Assembly: GCA_026196875.1 (NCBI GenBank)
Contig: JAPHTP010000072.1
Location: 52,412-116,411 of the forward strand
DNA: 64,000 bases
Direction of reading: 5' to 3'
From: Kangiellaceae bacterium
Lineage (GTDB): Bacteria; Pseudomonadota; Gammaproteobacteria; Enterobacterales; Kangiellaceae
Shown here: positions 1 to 9,877 of the stretch, piece after piece
How the letters are laid out: each line of letters opens with the position of its first letter
Numbering within the stretch: position 1 is the first letter of the stretch
Translations under genes and position numbers: made by a program
The notes under the pieces: model-generated
Told to the model about the DNA's origin: nothing
Seen by the model: only the letters and a program-made list of their open reading frames with translations
Databases searched by the model: none

Positions 1-1900
1 CTTGAACGTCCAACTGACTAATAATTGTCTGAGATTCGCCAGGAAGTGTCAGCGTGTAATAGATGGCGTCAGCTTTGTTGATAAGAAACTCCAGGGAAGC
101 ATTTGAAAACGGTTGTAACTCCAACCAAATCTCCTTAGAGTCTCGAGAAAATGATTGGCCATTAAAATTCTCAAGTTTGTCTCGAAATTCTAAGCCGATG
201 GAAGACTCCCACAGTCCTTCTATTTGAAAAAATAAATCCGAAACCTCATCAATATTACTTCCTTCTATTTCGTTTGTTTCGTATACGCGTCCAAGAATAG
301 AAAAGGTGTTCCACCAACTAGAATCAGAGTACCAAAACCGTTTCGCTCCCAATATCGCTCTTTGCCAATTACTGACGCTAATAAAACCGCTATCTGCTCG
401 AAAATCCGTTCCAAATTGATGATAGGTGAAGTCATAGATCCAGTCTTTGTCCGCATGAGTGTAAGCGAAAGAATATGCACTATCGGCCATTTCTTCTTTA
501 AGCAATCGAGGCGACTCATCATCGACGAGGTCATTGAACTCCTCCACAAGGTGTAATGGGTATTTTGCTTCAGATCTAAAGGCCTGAAATTTTATAGAAT
601 CAGAATTACCAAACCATATCTTTCCATCTACACCAACTAAACGATTAGAGTATTGATCAGCTTCTCTATCGGTATAGGTTATGCCAAGATGACTTTTTTG
701 CTCTAGATCGTACTTATAACGAAACATCGTGTTTTGGCTTTTCACATTTGGCTGCGTTACAAGATAGGAGCCTCTGCTATAAGGTACGAGAAAATCAGTA
801 TTCTTATCTTCAAGTAACATTGCGCCAACATTGTGTTGATTCTGGGTACTGGTAATTTTCATACCGACTTTTGGCTCAGAAAAAATCCGGGTGTATATGA
901 ACCTGCTCCAATGTTTAAAGTATTCAGTTCCATCCATAAAAAACGGCCGTTTTTCATCAAGAGAGAGGACACTCAAAGAGTTGACATCCAACTGCAACGC
1001 GTCAGCCTCTACTTGACTAAAATCAGGATTAATCGTTGCATTGAAAAAGGTATTCTGGTTAATGCCCCATCTAAAATCCAGGCTACCGCGTTCTTCTAGC
1101 TCGCCTTTTTGCCACTGACCAGTAAGTTCATCATTTAAAATATCTGTTCTTTTTAGGGTAACAGAGGGAATTAATGTTACATTGCTGTTACTTTGATGAG
1201 CTTTAAAACCAACAACTTTTTTAAATTGGCAAACGTCGCATTGCTGGTTTTTAGATTTAGATTGACTTGAAAATTGGTGAAGTACGTCCCGAGGCCACAA
1301 ACGCACCAGCTCAATCCCCCAAGATTTCAGCCCTTCTTGCGACGAGATTCTTAAGGAATCTAGAGGTATTTTAATTTCGACATCGTAGCCATTATCATGG
1401 ATTTTGGCTTTTGAATACCATATGGAATCCCAGCCTGTATCTTCATTGTCTGATGAATCATCCAATACACTATCAGCTTGTATGCCAAGGGGTGTTACAA
1501 AGTACTGATAGGCTATTCGACCACTGTTTAGCGGATCCAACTTAACGCCGACAACATCAGAATTCCAAATCTTATCTCTTTCAGAATGAAAAGCTCGGAT
1601 TTCTTTTGGATTAACGTCAAAGGCCCGAAATGCAATATAGAGGTCGGTACCGTTTTCGAATACGTACGCTGTAGTCTTTTGTTTTGCTCGAGTATTAATA
1701 CTTGGGGATGTTTCTGTATCCAGCTCAATAGTTAACGCCTGCTGCCACACAGCATCATCGACTATGCCATCTATTGATAACTCCGCCTCGATCAGCGGAA
1801 CCTCTCCAAGCATTTGACTTTGCAATTGCTTAGATTGAGCTGGTTTTAAACAGAAAATATAAACTACTACAACTAGCAATAGTTTAAAATAATGTTTCAT
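1..1900 (-). CDS. DUF5916-type outer-surface protein with CBM9-like N-terminal domain, partial (3' end beyond window)
   Basis: An uninterrupted minus-strand frame starts at the ATG at 1898-1900 and stays open to the left edge (about 633 codons seen), so the C-terminus is missing. It begins with a signal peptide (MKHYFKLLLVVVVYIFCLKPAQS). Residues about 35-220 look like a carbohydrate-binding family 9/DOMON-like beta-sandwich: a domain opening with IDGIVDDAVWQQA, then YIAFRAFDVNP and SVWNSD-like patterns. The rest resembles the beta-rich DUF5916 region, with signatures such as WGINQNTFFNATINPDFSQVE and LDEKRPFFMDGTEYF. Family members are exported and thought to sit at the outer membrane; their function is unknown. 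It is the last gene of a minus-strand run after the HD-GYP gene, separated by about 200 bp. Family assignment is by recalled motifs. Confidence 0.8.
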   Translation of the reverse strand, partial: MKHYFKLLLVVVVYIFCLKPAQSKQLQSQMLGEVPLIEAELSIDGIVDDAVWQQALTIELDTETSPSINTRAKQKTTAYVFENGTDLYIAFRAFDVNPKEIRAFHSERDKIWNSDVVGVKLDPLNSGRIAYQYFVTPLGIQADSVLDDSSDNEDTGWDSIWYSKAKIHDNGYDVEIKIPLDSLRISSQEGLKSWGIELVRLWPRDVLHQFSSQSKSKNQQCDVCQFKKVVGFKAHQSNSNVTLIPSVTLKRTDILNDELTGQWQKGELEERGSLDFRWGINQNTFFNATINPDFSQVEADALQLDVNSLSVLSLDEKRPFFMDGTEYFKHWSRFIYTRIFSEPKVGMKITSTQNQHNVGAMLLEDKNTDFLVPYSRGSYLVTQPNVKSQNTMFRYKYDLEQKSHLGITYTDREADQYSNRLVGVDGKIWFGNSDSIKFQAFRSEAKYPLHLVEEFNDLVDDESPRLLKEEMADSAYSFAYTHADKDWIYDFTYHQFGTDFRADSGFISVSNWQRAILGAKRFWYSDSSWWNTFSILGRVYETNEIEGSNIDEVSDLFFQIEGLWESSIGLEFRDKLENFNGQSFSRDSKEIWLELQPFSNASLEFLINKADAIYYTLTLPGESQTIISQLDVQ

Positions 1901-2096
1901 TTCTTATGATTATTCTATTTAATGGAATCAGTTTTTAAGAAATTAAACTGAATGACCTGGTTCCCAAAAGTTGGACATATCAAGTTAGCAAAAAGTGAAA
2001 ATTTTGCAATGGGTTTTTGAGCTAGCGTTTAAATAAAACCAAATAAATACTAAAATGAGATACGTCTATTATGACTAATTTTCGAGCAATTATGCC

Positions 2097-3362
2097 CTAG
2101 GCCTCGAGCATCAGATATTCCGAAATTGTTTGCATGTCTAGGTCAAATTCATCGGCGCATACTCCCTTCTCAATTTGCTCCTCTGCAGAATGGGATAGAT
2201 CAATGATACGTGTTTCAGTAAAAGTGTTTTGGGTCAGAGAGAAAAACGATTTTACGTGAGGTTTTGTCGGCTGTTCTAGGTTTTTCGCTTCCACAATCGC
2301 TAATCGTTCAGTGGAGAGCTTAACTAGTGAGCCAACAGGATAAACGCCCAAACACTTGATGAATTGATCGACTAGACTCTTGTCAAGGTGGTTTTCCTGA
2401 GCCAGTTCACGCAAGATCGCGAAAGCCCTAATGTGTGGAATTCCAGCCTTGTATACTCTATCTGCCGTTAGCGCATCAAAAATATCACAAATGGAAATCA
2501 TCCTGTCATAAGTAGTAAGGTCAGCTTCCTTTAACCCTAAGGGATAACCTTTGCCATTAAGTTTCTCGTGATGATTGGCTACAACTTGTTTGGTGATAGC
2601 CGAGAGCTCTTTAGTTTCATTAACTATTTCTTTAGAAAATACCGCGTGTTTCTTTATTTCTTCAAATTCGCTCTCGGTTAATTTACCTGGTTTATTCAGG
2701 ATTTTATCCGGTACTTTTACTTTTCCGACATCATGTAAGAACGCACCTATAGCTAATTGCTGAGTCAGGTTTCGCTCGAACCCCAGGTAACCGGCAAAAA
2801 TTGTCATCAAAATCGACACCGAGACCGAATGTTCTAATAAATATTCATCTTTAATTCTTATATTTAGTACGCATGCGAGTGCATCTGAGTTTTCGAAAAT
2901 AATATCTATGGACTGGTCAACAAACTCTTTAACAGGCTTAGTATCTACAGGTTGATTCTGCTTGATGCTCTTGAGAACATTTGCCTGAACATTTTTTGCT
3001 TCATCATAAACTTCTTTGGCAAGTGTTAATCTCTCAGAGAATTGTTTAGTGTTGAGTAACCTTTTAGTTGTTGCTGTTCGTTTGTTTGCGGCGTTATGCT
3101 CAGATGGCTTTTTTTGCGGTTTTTCTTCTTTGATTTGTGATTGGGCAAGATTCTCTATAGTTTCCGCACTTAGCTCCCGCTGACTCAGCTTCTTACTCGT
3201 ATCAACCTTCACCCTTTGAACACCCTGGTGGATAAGATATTCGATAGCGTGAAAATCCCTTACCCAACCGGGGTTCTTTATTTTGAAGTGGCCAGTTTGC
3301 TTTACTATATCTACAACGTAGGATCCAACCGCAACCTGAGAGATATCTTTTTCAATAATCAT
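2097..3362 (-). CDS. HD-GYP domain c-di-GMP phosphodiesterase with DUF3391 N-terminus
   Basis: 421 residues, soluble, no signal peptide. Residues 1-130 match the DUF3391 domain that often precedes HD-GYP. Residues about 145-320 form the HD-GYP domain: HD at 210-211 in FLHDVGKVKVPDK, HHE at 264-266, GYP at 272-274 and the later metal-site region ICDIFDALTADR. The canonical HHExxDGxGYP reads HHEKLNGKGYP here, so Asp is Asn at 269; the metal-ligand His and Asp residues are otherwise in place. Such proteins hydrolyse c-di-GMP to pGpG/GMP. It starts close to a TolB-like gene on the same strand (46 bp gap). Activity is inferred from family. Confidence 0.9.
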   Translation of the reverse strand: MIIEKDISQVAVGSYVVDIVKQTGHFKIKNPGWVRDFHAIEYLIHQGVQRVKVDTSKKLSQRELSAETIENLAQSQIKEEKPQKKPSEHNAANKRTATTKRLLNTKQFSERLTLAKEVYDEAKNVQANVLKSIKQNQPVDTKPVKEFVDQSIDIIFENSDALACVLNIRIKDEYLLEHSVSVSILMTIFAGYLGFERNLTQQLAIGAFLHDVGKVKVPDKILNKPGKLTESEFEEIKKHAVFSKEIVNETKELSAITKQVVANHHEKLNGKGYPLGLKEADLTTYDRMISICDIFDALTADRVYKAGIPHIRAFAILRELAQENHLDKSLVDQFIKCLGVYPVGSLVKLSTERLAIVEAKNLEQPTKPHVKSFFSLTQNTFTETRIIDLSHSAEEQIEKGVCADEFDLDMQTISEYLMLEA

Positions 3363-3407
3363 TACAATAAAACGCCTAATTATCTGCGTAAAATGACACG
3401 AAAAAGA

Positions 3408-4316
3408 CTATGATTTGATAAATACCACTGCAATCTTCTTTCGGTCCGCAGAAATAGCTAACCTAGAAATTTGGTTTAATTTAAAACTAGACAAGTTTTC
3501 AATAGTTTTCCATTCATTAGCCCCAGGCTGCGACACCTTTAGTTGCTCTGAATTTGAAGAGATGACTCTTTTACTATCAAGCCATACATAATCTTGCGCG
3601 TTTGCAGGTAGAAAACCAAAAGCTCGGGTAGAGTAAAAGTCAGATGTTCTCAGCTGATGGCGTGAATTTAATTCTACCGTATAACTAATTCTCTTTTGTC
3701 CGGGGACGGTTTGCAAACAGCGACCAATATTTTTGTCAATCACCTTGTGTGATTTGTAAGGAAACTGGCTAACAACTAATTGGTGCGGATTTCCTAACTC
3801 AAACATAGCGATGTTCTTGCCTAGCCAAACGTAATAGCCGACAGGCTCAATAGAATCGAACATTAATTTAGGCGCATTACTCGACAATTCCTGTGAGGAA
3901 GTGTCTGAAAACTCCCACAACCGTTGCTTACCGTCTTTTTCGACCCTTACGACTGATATTGAACCATTTTGAAACGGAATTGGTTTAGCTGAATACTCAC
4001 TTTCTTGAGTTTTAGTTACTTTATTGACTTTTGATGTATTGAAAGACCACTGCCAGATGTCAGCATTACTGCCCTCAACACGGGTAAAATAAATTTTACT
4101 CCCGTCTTGAGAGAATTGGGGTTGGTTGTCATATCCGGGACTTGCTGCAATCAATTGCGGATTAGCTATGGTCAGTCGTCCTTTTTGCTCATCCAAATCA
4201 AAGACTACGATATCATGGTTGGGCAGCGCCGGTGCTTGGGCATTTGTAAAACAACTAAAACAAATCCCAAAAGCTAGCAATAGAATGTTGTTATTTTTTT
4301 TAATATACGACAGCAC
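3408..4316 (-). CDS. Periplasmic TolB-like (PD40) beta-propeller protein
   Basis: 302 residues with an N-terminal signal peptide (ILLLAFGICFSCFTNAQA). Residues 60-95 contain a PD40-type repeat (YDNQPQFSQDGSKIYFTR), followed by ADIWQW and weaker propeller-like strands. The protein is about half a standard TolB propeller plus a C-terminal part without a recognised family. Function unknown; similar proteins are often periplasmic scaffold or sensor modules. The start is 11 bp after the stop of the pentapeptide/cyclase gene, so the two are probably cotranscribed. The tight linkage could mean a shared envelope-signalling role, which is inference only. Confidence 0.65.
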   Translation of the reverse strand: MLSYIKKNNNILLLAFGICFSCFTNAQAPALPNHDIVVFDLDEQKGRLTIANPQLIAASPGYDNQPQFSQDGSKIYFTRVEGSNADIWQWSFNTSKVNKVTKTQESEYSAKPIPFQNGSISVVRVEKDGKQRLWEFSDTSSQELSSNAPKLMFDSIEPVGYYVWLGKNIAMFELGNPHQLVVSQFPYKSHKVIDKNIGRCLQTVPGQKRISYTVELNSRHQLRTSDFYSTRAFGFLPANAQDYVWLDSKRVISSNSEQLKVSQPGANEWKTIENLSSFKLNQISRLAISADRKKIAVVFIKS

Positions 4317-4327
4317 CTTGTTACTCC

Positions 4328-6040
4328 TTATTTTCGATGCACGTGATAAATATTCAGCCAGTCACCAGCTCTTTTGTTACCTATCGCTTTGGTTAACTGC
4401 CCTTTTTGGGGATAAAAAACAAACTCACTCGTTTCTTGTTCAGCGTAGTGCTTAACTTTTTCAGAAACCACAATATCACCAGCTTCCGCCATGGCTTCTA
4501 ATCTCGCCGCCATACTAACAGCACTACCTTCCAAATCAGATTGATTGGTCACTTCGTTATGTACTATGCTGACTTGCCCTAAATCAATTCCAATCCGCAA
4601 TTCATATTCTGCAGCCATTAATACGTCCCTTATCATGCAAGCACATTCAACTGCGGCTTTAGCGCTACGAAAAGTCGCTCGTAAAGAATCTCCTTCCATA
4701 TTAGGATAGCTGGCTTTCCATCTTTGTAGGATTGGTTTAAGTAACCCTCTGAACAAAGATAGCTTTTCGGAAACAACACCTTCGCTCCATTGGGTGAAAT
4801 CCTTTAAATCGATAAAAATAACCGAAAAGTTTCTAACTTGATCAATTTCATGCTCCGCCGCTAACTCAAGCAAGCGAGGCCAGAACTGCTCCTTGATACC
4901 TGCCACAGCCTCTTTCAATTTCTTTTGCATATTGCGATCAGATCGTAAGGCAAGCTGAGCATACTGAATTCTACTAGCCTCCTCTTTGAGAGATATTTCT
5001 AACTCGTTTAGAGAGTAATTTCCGGATTCCTCGACCACCAAACACACCATTGCCCCGCCAGCAATGTCTTTTACTGATTTAAGCCTCAGTGCAACGCCCC
5101 AGTGGCAAGCTTGCAAGTGTTCTATCAGTATAGGTAAAGTCGCAATTTCGTTGGCGGTTAAACGAAAGTCATATTTCAACTCAATAACTAATGACTCAGC
5201 ATATATTCGTTCGAATTCATTGGCCTGATATTCCGTTTTGAGAGTCCCATCTCTATCCCAACACGCTGCCAAGCAAATGATGTTTCTGATATCCCACCCG
5301 ATTGTCTCGGCATTAAAGAGTTTGGCATTGGTAATATTTGCCCGATTTAGCTTAGAACCGGATAAATCACAATCCCTAAAATCACATCCCTTTAAAATTG
5401 CCCCGTCGAAATTAAGCTTCTTAAGGCTCATACTTGAGAAATCGACATTTGAAAGGTTACTTCCTTTAAACTGCGTATCCTTGATTTCAGCATTGTTCAA
5501 CAGGCAATCAGACAGGTTTGCCCCATTTAAAATAGCTTTTGATAGGTTAGCACCGCGCAGATCGACTCTTTTCAGGCTAGCGTTAGTCATATCTTTACCC
5601 GCCAAATTCTGCTCTCTTAAGTCACAGAGGTCGAGGGTAATTCCGATTAGATTGAAACTTTGTAAGTCAACTTTAGTAAGTTCTGAATTAATAATCGACG
5701 TGTCGTCAATAACCGCAGTTAGCAAATTAACTTCTTTAAAATTGCACTTCTTAAATTCCGCAGATGTAAGATTGCTTGCTATCAACTTGGCGGACTCAAA
5801 GTCACACCCATCAAAGCTTGAGTGGCTTAGATCGGCTGAAATCAGGTTAGTATTACGAAAGTAGCAACCATCAAAATAGCAACCCACTAAATGGACATTT
5901 GAAAAATCGAGACCAGAGAAGTCAAGATCCTTAAATTCAAGATCTTCAATTACGATCTCACGTTTGCCGTGAGAATCTCTCCAACGTTGCCAGTTTTCTG
6001 GTTTAGTAAAAAAGCCGGGATCCGTTAAAACCTGGCTCAT
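4328..6040 (-). CDS. Pentapeptide-repeat protein fused to class III adenylate/guanylate cyclase-like domain
   Basis: 570 residues, soluble. Residues about 35-245 are tandem pentapeptide repeats of the A(D/N)Lxx type (for example LDFSGLDFSNVHL, LRGANLSKAILNGANL), which fold as a right-handed quadrilateral beta-helix. Residues 280-390 are an unassigned linker domain. Residues 403-555 match the class III nucleotidyl cyclase catalytic domain: metal-binding Asp411 in FIDLKDFT, Asp451 in MEGDSLRATF, and the strand LRIGIDLGQV. Two canonical residues differ: the substrate Lys of KxxGD is Asn447, and the Asn of VNxAAR is Ser509 (VSMAAR), while Arg513 is kept. It may therefore have altered specificity or weak activity. 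First gene of a probable operon with the TolB-like gene. Confidence 0.8.
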   Translation of the reverse strand: MSQVLTDPGFFTKPENWQRWRDSHGKREIVIEDLEFKDLDFSGLDFSNVHLVGCYFDGCYFRNTNLISADLSHSSFDGCDFESAKLIASNLTSAEFKKCNFKEVNLLTAVIDDTSIINSELTKVDLQSFNLIGITLDLCDLREQNLAGKDMTNASLKRVDLRGANLSKAILNGANLSDCLLNNAEIKDTQFKGSNLSNVDFSSMSLKKLNFDGAILKGCDFRDCDLSGSKLNRANITNAKLFNAETIGWDIRNIICLAACWDRDGTLKTEYQANEFERIYAESLVIELKYDFRLTANEIATLPILIEHLQACHWGVALRLKSVKDIAGGAMVCLVVEESGNYSLNELEISLKEEASRIQYAQLALRSDRNMQKKLKEAVAGIKEQFWPRLLELAAEHEIDQVRNFSVIFIDLKDFTQWSEGVVSEKLSLFRGLLKPILQRWKASYPNMEGDSLRATFRSAKAAVECACMIRDVLMAAEYELRIGIDLGQVSIVHNEVTNQSDLEGSAVSMAARLEAMAEAGDIVVSEKVKHYAEQETSEFVFYPQKGQLTKAIGNKRAGDWLNIYHVHRK

Positions 6041-6152
6041 TGTGCATTCCAGTCTTGCATGTTTTTTCCAACCCGTTAATCGCTTTATTATTTGCGCGGT
6101 TATTATTCGATTGTAATTTTAATTAGCTCATTCGGCATTTTAAGTATGCATC

Positions 6153-6191
6153 CTAGGCTAATTCTTCGATTTTAATCGAATCTTGGCCTAG
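6153..6191. promoter_or_regulatory. Nested inverted repeats in divergent intergenic region
   Basis: The 303-bp gap 6041-6343 separates the divergent cyclase and AhpD-like genes and contains no gene. Inside it an outer pair CTAGGC (6153-6158)/GCCTAG (6186-6191) surrounds an inner perfect pair TTCGAT (6165-6170)/ATCGAA (6175-6180) with a TTTA loop. No U-tract follows, so an operator or cruciform is more likely than a terminator. No regulator can be named. Confidence 0.35.
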
Positions 6192-6343
6192 ATACCATGC
6201 TGATTGTCGAAATTAATCCAGAGACTTCAACCACCTATACAGTTTTCGAGCCCAATCAACACAATTAGGATATTGAGTTTATTCTTTCGTTAGTTATGAT
6301 AAAAACAGTTTGAGACCATCGAATATAGGATCGTAAAAAACTT

Positions 6344-6721
6344 ATGTCACATCCATTTGAAGAATTCAGAGAAAAGCGCCAACAAGGAAATGAAAGGCTT
6401 TTAGACACCAAAAATTTGGTTACAAAGCGCTTTGTTTCTCTAGATAAACAAGCATACAGTGATGGTGCCTTACCAGCGGAAACTAAAGAGTTAATGGCTT
6501 TAACTGCATCAATGGTTTTAAGATGTAATGATTGTATCGACTATCACTTGGAAACAACGGTAAAGCTAGGATTTAACCGCGAGCAAATCGACGAAGCTAT
6601 TGGTATAGCAATGCTCGTAGGCGGCTCTATAGTAATCCCGCACGCTCGCCATGCAGCTCAGAGCTTGGACTTTCTGTTTGCCGAAAAATCCAAGTTTGAC
6701 AAAAGCAACGAAGATGAATAA
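6344..6721 (+). CDS. Carboxymuconolactone decarboxylase/AhpD-like family protein
   Basis: 125 residues, cytosolic. The core carries the AhpD-type redox motif CNDC (within MVLRCNDCIDYHLETTVKLGF) followed by the helical segment with the conserved His of the family (YHLE). Proteins with this motif act as alkylhydroperoxidase-like thiol oxidoreductases; the decarboxylase label is only the family name. It stands alone on the plus strand, and its stop codon is immediately adjacent to the uvrB stop codon on the other strand (6721/6722), so the two genes converge with no spacer and no visible terminator. Substrate unknown. Confidence 0.85.
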   Translation: MSHPFEEFREKRQQGNERLLDTKNLVTKRFVSLDKQAYSDGALPAETKELMALTASMVLRCNDCIDYHLETTVKLGFNREQIDEAIGIAMLVGGSIVIPHARHAAQSLDFLFAEKSKFDKSNEDE

Positions 6722-8719
6722 TTATTTAAACAGCTGCTCTCGTAATTCAGCAATCTGATCTCGGTATTTAGCCGCTAGTTCAAACTCAAGATTTTTAGCG
6801 GCTTCCAGCATCGCTTTTTCGAGTCTAGCTATTGATTTTCCAGCGTCGTTAGCTGTCTCAACAGAGTATTTTGCAGATGGTTCTGCAGTTTTTCTTTTTG
6901 ATTTCTTAGATTCTTTGTCCCTACCGGACTGCATAATGTCACTAATTTTCTTAGACACACCTTTAGGTGTAATTCCGTTTTCAACATTAAAATCGTGTTG
7001 GATTTGACGACGGCGGTTGGTCTCTCCAATTGCTCTTTCCATTGAGCCAGTGATTCTATCGGCATATAAGATGGCTTTCCCAGATAAGTTTCTTGCTGCG
7101 CGGCCAATAGTCTGAATTAGTGAACGTTCTGAGCGTAAAAACCCTTCTTTGTCAGAATCCAGGATAGCCACTAACGAGACTTCAGGCATATCTAATCCTT
7201 CTCGTAAGAGATTAATTCCCACTAGCGCATCAAACTCTCCTTTACGCAGATCTCGGATAATTTCCATGCGTTCCACGGTATCTATATCGGAGTGTAAATA
7301 CCTAACTCTGGTCCCATGTTCATTTAGGTACTCAGTAAGATCTTCAGCCATACGTTTAGTTAGTGTAGTAACCAATACCCTTTCACTTTTAGCTGCTCTT
7401 TCGGTAATTTCCGAAAGTAAATCGTCAACTTGGGTAGCAACAGGCCTAACTTCAACTTCGGGATCGAGTAAACCAGTTGGTCTCACTACCTGTTCAACTA
7501 TTGCACCAGAGTGCTCTTTTTCGTAGTTGGCAGGTGTGGCAGAGACAAAAATTGTTTGAGGGGCCAATTTCTCGAACTCTTCAAACTTTAGCGGTCTGTT
7601 ATCTAACGCTGATGGAAGTCTGAATCCATACTCCACCAAAGTCTCCTTACGCGAGCGATCGCCTTTATACATTGCACCTATTTGAGACACCATGACATGT
7701 GACTCATCAATAACCAATAATGCGTCCGCCGGTAAATAATCTAACAAGGTTGGCGGATGTTCGCCGGGGTTTCTTCCTGATAAAAACCGCGAATAGTTTT
7801 CGATACCGGAGCAATATCCCAGTTCTTGCATCATTTCGATATCAAACCGAACTCTTTGCTCTAATCGCTGGTGCTCAATCAATTTATTATTTTCTTTAAG
7901 GTGTATTAAACGATCAGCAAGTTCAACCTTTATCTTTTCAATAGCATCCAACAAAGTTTGTCGGGCTGTTACGTAATGAGATTTTGGATAAATAGTTACC
8001 CGAGATAATTTTTTAATTACTTCACCTGTAAGCGGATCAAAACTACTCAGAGAATCTACTTCGTCATCAAACAATTCGATTCTTATCGCATACCGGTCTG
8101 ACTCTGCAGGAAAAATATCGATAACATCCCCTCTTACCCTATAAGTTGCCCGCTGCAACTCCATATCATTACGCGTAAATTGTAGTTCAGCTAACTTTCT
8201 TAAAATTGTTCGCTGATCGACGGTGTCACCTGGCTTTAGATGCATAACCATTGAGTGAAATTGCTTAGGATCCCCCAGACCGTATATAGCAGATACCGAT
8301 GCGACTATTATGGCATCCCTGCGTTCTAGTAATGCTCTGGTCGCTGAAAGTCTCATTTGTTCTATATGGTCATTAATAGATGCATCTTTCTCAATAAAAG
8401 TATCGCTGCTAGGTACATATGCTTCCGGCTGATAATAGTCATAATAGGACACAAAATACTCAACCGCGTTATTGGGGAAAAACTCTTTCATCTCTCCATA
8501 AAGCTGCGCTGCAAGGGTTTTGTTCGGTGCAAGCACGATTGTTGGCCGGCCTGTCTGTTGAACCACATTTGCTACTGTGAATGTTTTCCCAGAACCGGTA
8601 ACACCAAGCAAAGTCTGGTGAGACAAGCCATCAGATAAACCCTCGATGAGTTGCTGAATTGCTTTTGGTTGGTCTCCGGCGGGCTTAAACGCGGAGTTAA
8701 GTGCAAATTTATCGACCAT
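6722..8719 (-). CDS. uvrB: UvrABC excinuclease subunit B
   Basis: 665 residues, normal for the family. UvrB is the damage-verifying helicase-like subunit of nucleotide excision repair: it is loaded by UvrA and then recruits UvrC. Walker A is GVTGSGKT (about residues 39-46); the beta-hairpin region contains [12 protein letters not shown]; helicase motifs [19 protein letters not shown] and QTIGRAARN follow; the C-terminal UVR domain (about 625-660) is the UvrC-binding motif with [17 protein letters not shown]. The start ATG at 8717-8719 gives the standard N-terminus ([17 protein letters not shown]). No LexA box was recognised by eye in the 250 bp upstream, which lead to tRNA-Asn. Confidence 0.98.
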   Translation of the reverse strand: MVDKFALNSAFKPAGDQPKAIQQLIEGLSDGLSHQTLLGVTGSGKTFTVANVVQQTGRPTIVLAPNKTLAAQLYGEMKEFFPNNAVEYFVSYYDYYQPEAYVPSSDTFIEKDASINDHIEQMRLSATRALLERRDAIIVASVSAIYGLGDPKQFHSMVMHLKPGDTVDQRTILRKLAELQFTRNDMELQRATYRVRGDVIDIFPAESDRYAIRIELFDDEVDSLSSFDPLTGEVIKKLSRVTIYPKSHYVTARQTLLDAIEKIKVELADRLIHLKENNKLIEHQRLEQRVRFDIEMMQELGYCSGIENYSRFLSGRNPGEHPPTLLDYLPADALLVIDESHVMVSQIGAMYKGDRSRKETLVEYGFRLPSALDNRPLKFEEFEKLAPQTIFVSATPANYEKEHSGAIVEQVVRPTGLLDPEVEVRPVATQVDDLLSEITERAAKSERVLVTTLTKRMAEDLTEYLNEHGTRVRYLHSDIDTVERMEIIRDLRKGEFDALVGINLLREGLDMPEVSLVAILDSDKEGFLRSERSLIQTIGRAARNLSGKAILYADRITGSMERAIGETNRRRQIQHDFNVENGITPKGVSKKISDIMQSGRDKESKKSKRKTAEPSAKYSVETANDAGKSIARLEKAMLEAAKNLEFELAAKYRDQIAELREQLFK

Positions 8720-8969
8720 AGACTCTAATTTGGTTGTTAAAACATGAATATGTATTACAAGTGGATGCCTATTTTAGCGGAAACTGGGTCATTACAATAG
8801 AGATGGAACGACATCAACTTTACTAAACTGACTAGTTTTCGATCGCCTTGAACAGAATTTGAACGAAAAAACCGCTTATTTACAAAGATTTTAGTTTTTT
8901 TAATATTCACAGTTGACCGCTAAGAAAATCTTCATTATTATTGCGCTCGCTCTCAAGGAGAGACATTCT

Positions 8970-9046
8970 TCCCCCTTAGCTCAGTTGGTTAGAGCGACGG
9001 ACTGTTAATCCGCAGGTCCCCCGTTCGAGTCGGGGAGGGGGAGCCA
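8970..9046 (+). tRNA. tRNA-Asn (anticodon GTT)
   Basis: Full cloverleaf with a 7-bp acceptor stem (TCCCCCT/AGGGGGA), D-arm GCTC/GAGC, anticodon loop CTGTTAA giving GTT, T-stem CCCCG/CGGGG with TTCGAGT loop, discriminator G and encoded CCA (9044-9046). The top base pair of the anticodon stem is an A-C mismatch. It reads AAC/AAU codons. A rho-independent terminator lies 25 bp downstream. Confidence 0.97.
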
Positions 9047-9070
9047 AATAGTCAAATGAAGACATTTCGA

Positions 9071-9097
9071 AAAAAGCCGCTACTAGCGGCTTTTTTT
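9071..9097 (+). terminator. Rho-independent terminator of tRNA-Asn
   Basis: Stem AAAAAGCCGC / GCGGCTTTTT around the loop TACTA, followed by a run of seven T on the plus strand. It closes the tRNA-Asn transcript. Confidence 0.9.
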
Positions 9098-9208
9098 GTA
9101 TTAGAGCTTTTTTGTACTAATAAACCAGCTGTTCTTGCCTATAAAAGCTAGTAAACCTGCGTATAATAATCTCCTTTCTCTTACAGCGAAACTAATTAAA
9201 ATAATCAA

Positions 9209-9835
9209 ATGAAACAGCAATTAACTAGCCTCGGTAAATTCATCGGTTTAAATCTAGATTTCAAACCCAGAGAATTTATTCTAATAGGTATCATTGCTTT
9301 AGTTGCGACAATAATTATGCTGTTAGGTGACCAGGCTATCCACCTCCTTAGATACCAGCACAAGGAGGTTTCCGAAGGCGAACTGTGGCGACTTGTTACT
9401 GCCAATTTTACCCACAGCGGATGGAATCATTGGTTGTTGAACTTTACTGGTTTAGTATTAATCGACTATTTATTTCAACCGGTTATCAGTCAATCTCAAA
9501 GAACCAGATTGCTAGTTTTTTGTATAGTTTTAAATACCGTATTCTTGCATTTGTTTATGCAGTTGAGCTGGTATGTCGGTTTATCGGGGGCTTTACATGG
9601 ATATTTAATCGGTGGTGCCCTTCTCTCTTGGTCAAAAGCTAAAATGATGAACACTGTCATAGTCACTGTGGTAACTATCAAGCTGGTAGCTGAACTTGGC
9701 TGGGAGATTAACCGGAGCACCGCGGAATTCATAGGCGCAAATGTCGTAGAAGAGGCTCACTTGGCAGGCAGTGTTGCGGCGCTAATATATGCACTCATAT
9801 TCTATATTGGCCAAAAAATAAAAAAAGGCGCCTAA
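9209..9835 (+). CDS. rrtA: Rhombosortase (rhomboid-family intramembrane serine protease for GlyGly-CTERM proteins)
   Basis: 208 residues with about six membrane segments. The serine motif is GLSGALHG (about residues 125-132) and the partner His lies in EEAHLAG near residue 187, as in the rhombosortase subgroup rather than the housekeeping GlpG. An HSGWNHWLLNFTG segment supplies the conserved His/Asn region. Rhombosortases cleave proteins bearing a C-terminal GlyGly-CTERM anchor after secretion, often type II secretion substrates. No GlyGly-CTERM protein was seen in this window. The stop codon lies in the loop of the downstream terminator. Confidence 0.85.
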   Translation: MKQQLTSLGKFIGLNLDFKPREFILIGIIALVATIIMLLGDQAIHLLRYQHKEVSEGELWRLVTANFTHSGWNHWLLNFTGLVLIDYLFQPVISQSQRTRLLVFCIVLNTVFLHLFMQLSWYVGLSGALHGYLIGGALLSWSKAKMMNTVIVTVVTIKLVAELGWEINRSTAEFIGANVVEEAHLAGSVAALIYALIFYIGQKIKKGA

Positions 9836-9846
9836 AGGCGCCTTTT
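9821..9846. terminator. Bidirectional terminator between rrtA and comEA-like gene
   Basis: AAAAAAGGCGCC, loop TAAA, GGCGCCTTTT. The A-run and T-run on either side allow termination of rrtA (plus) and of the convergent minus-strand ComEA-like gene. The rrtA stop codon TAA is in the loop. Confidence 0.85.
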
Positions 9847-9877
9847 CACTAATTAAGTTCAGTTAATTAAGTTCCGT

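Noticed and set aside
265..1728. Several short frames on either strand at the left edge
   Set aside because: They lie within the continuous reading frame of the partial DUF5916-type gene at 1-1900 and have no family features.
5238..5864. A 208-codon plus-strand frame
   Set aside because: It is a shadow of the pentapeptide repeats on the other strand; the regular 15-base periodicity keeps the opposite frame open.
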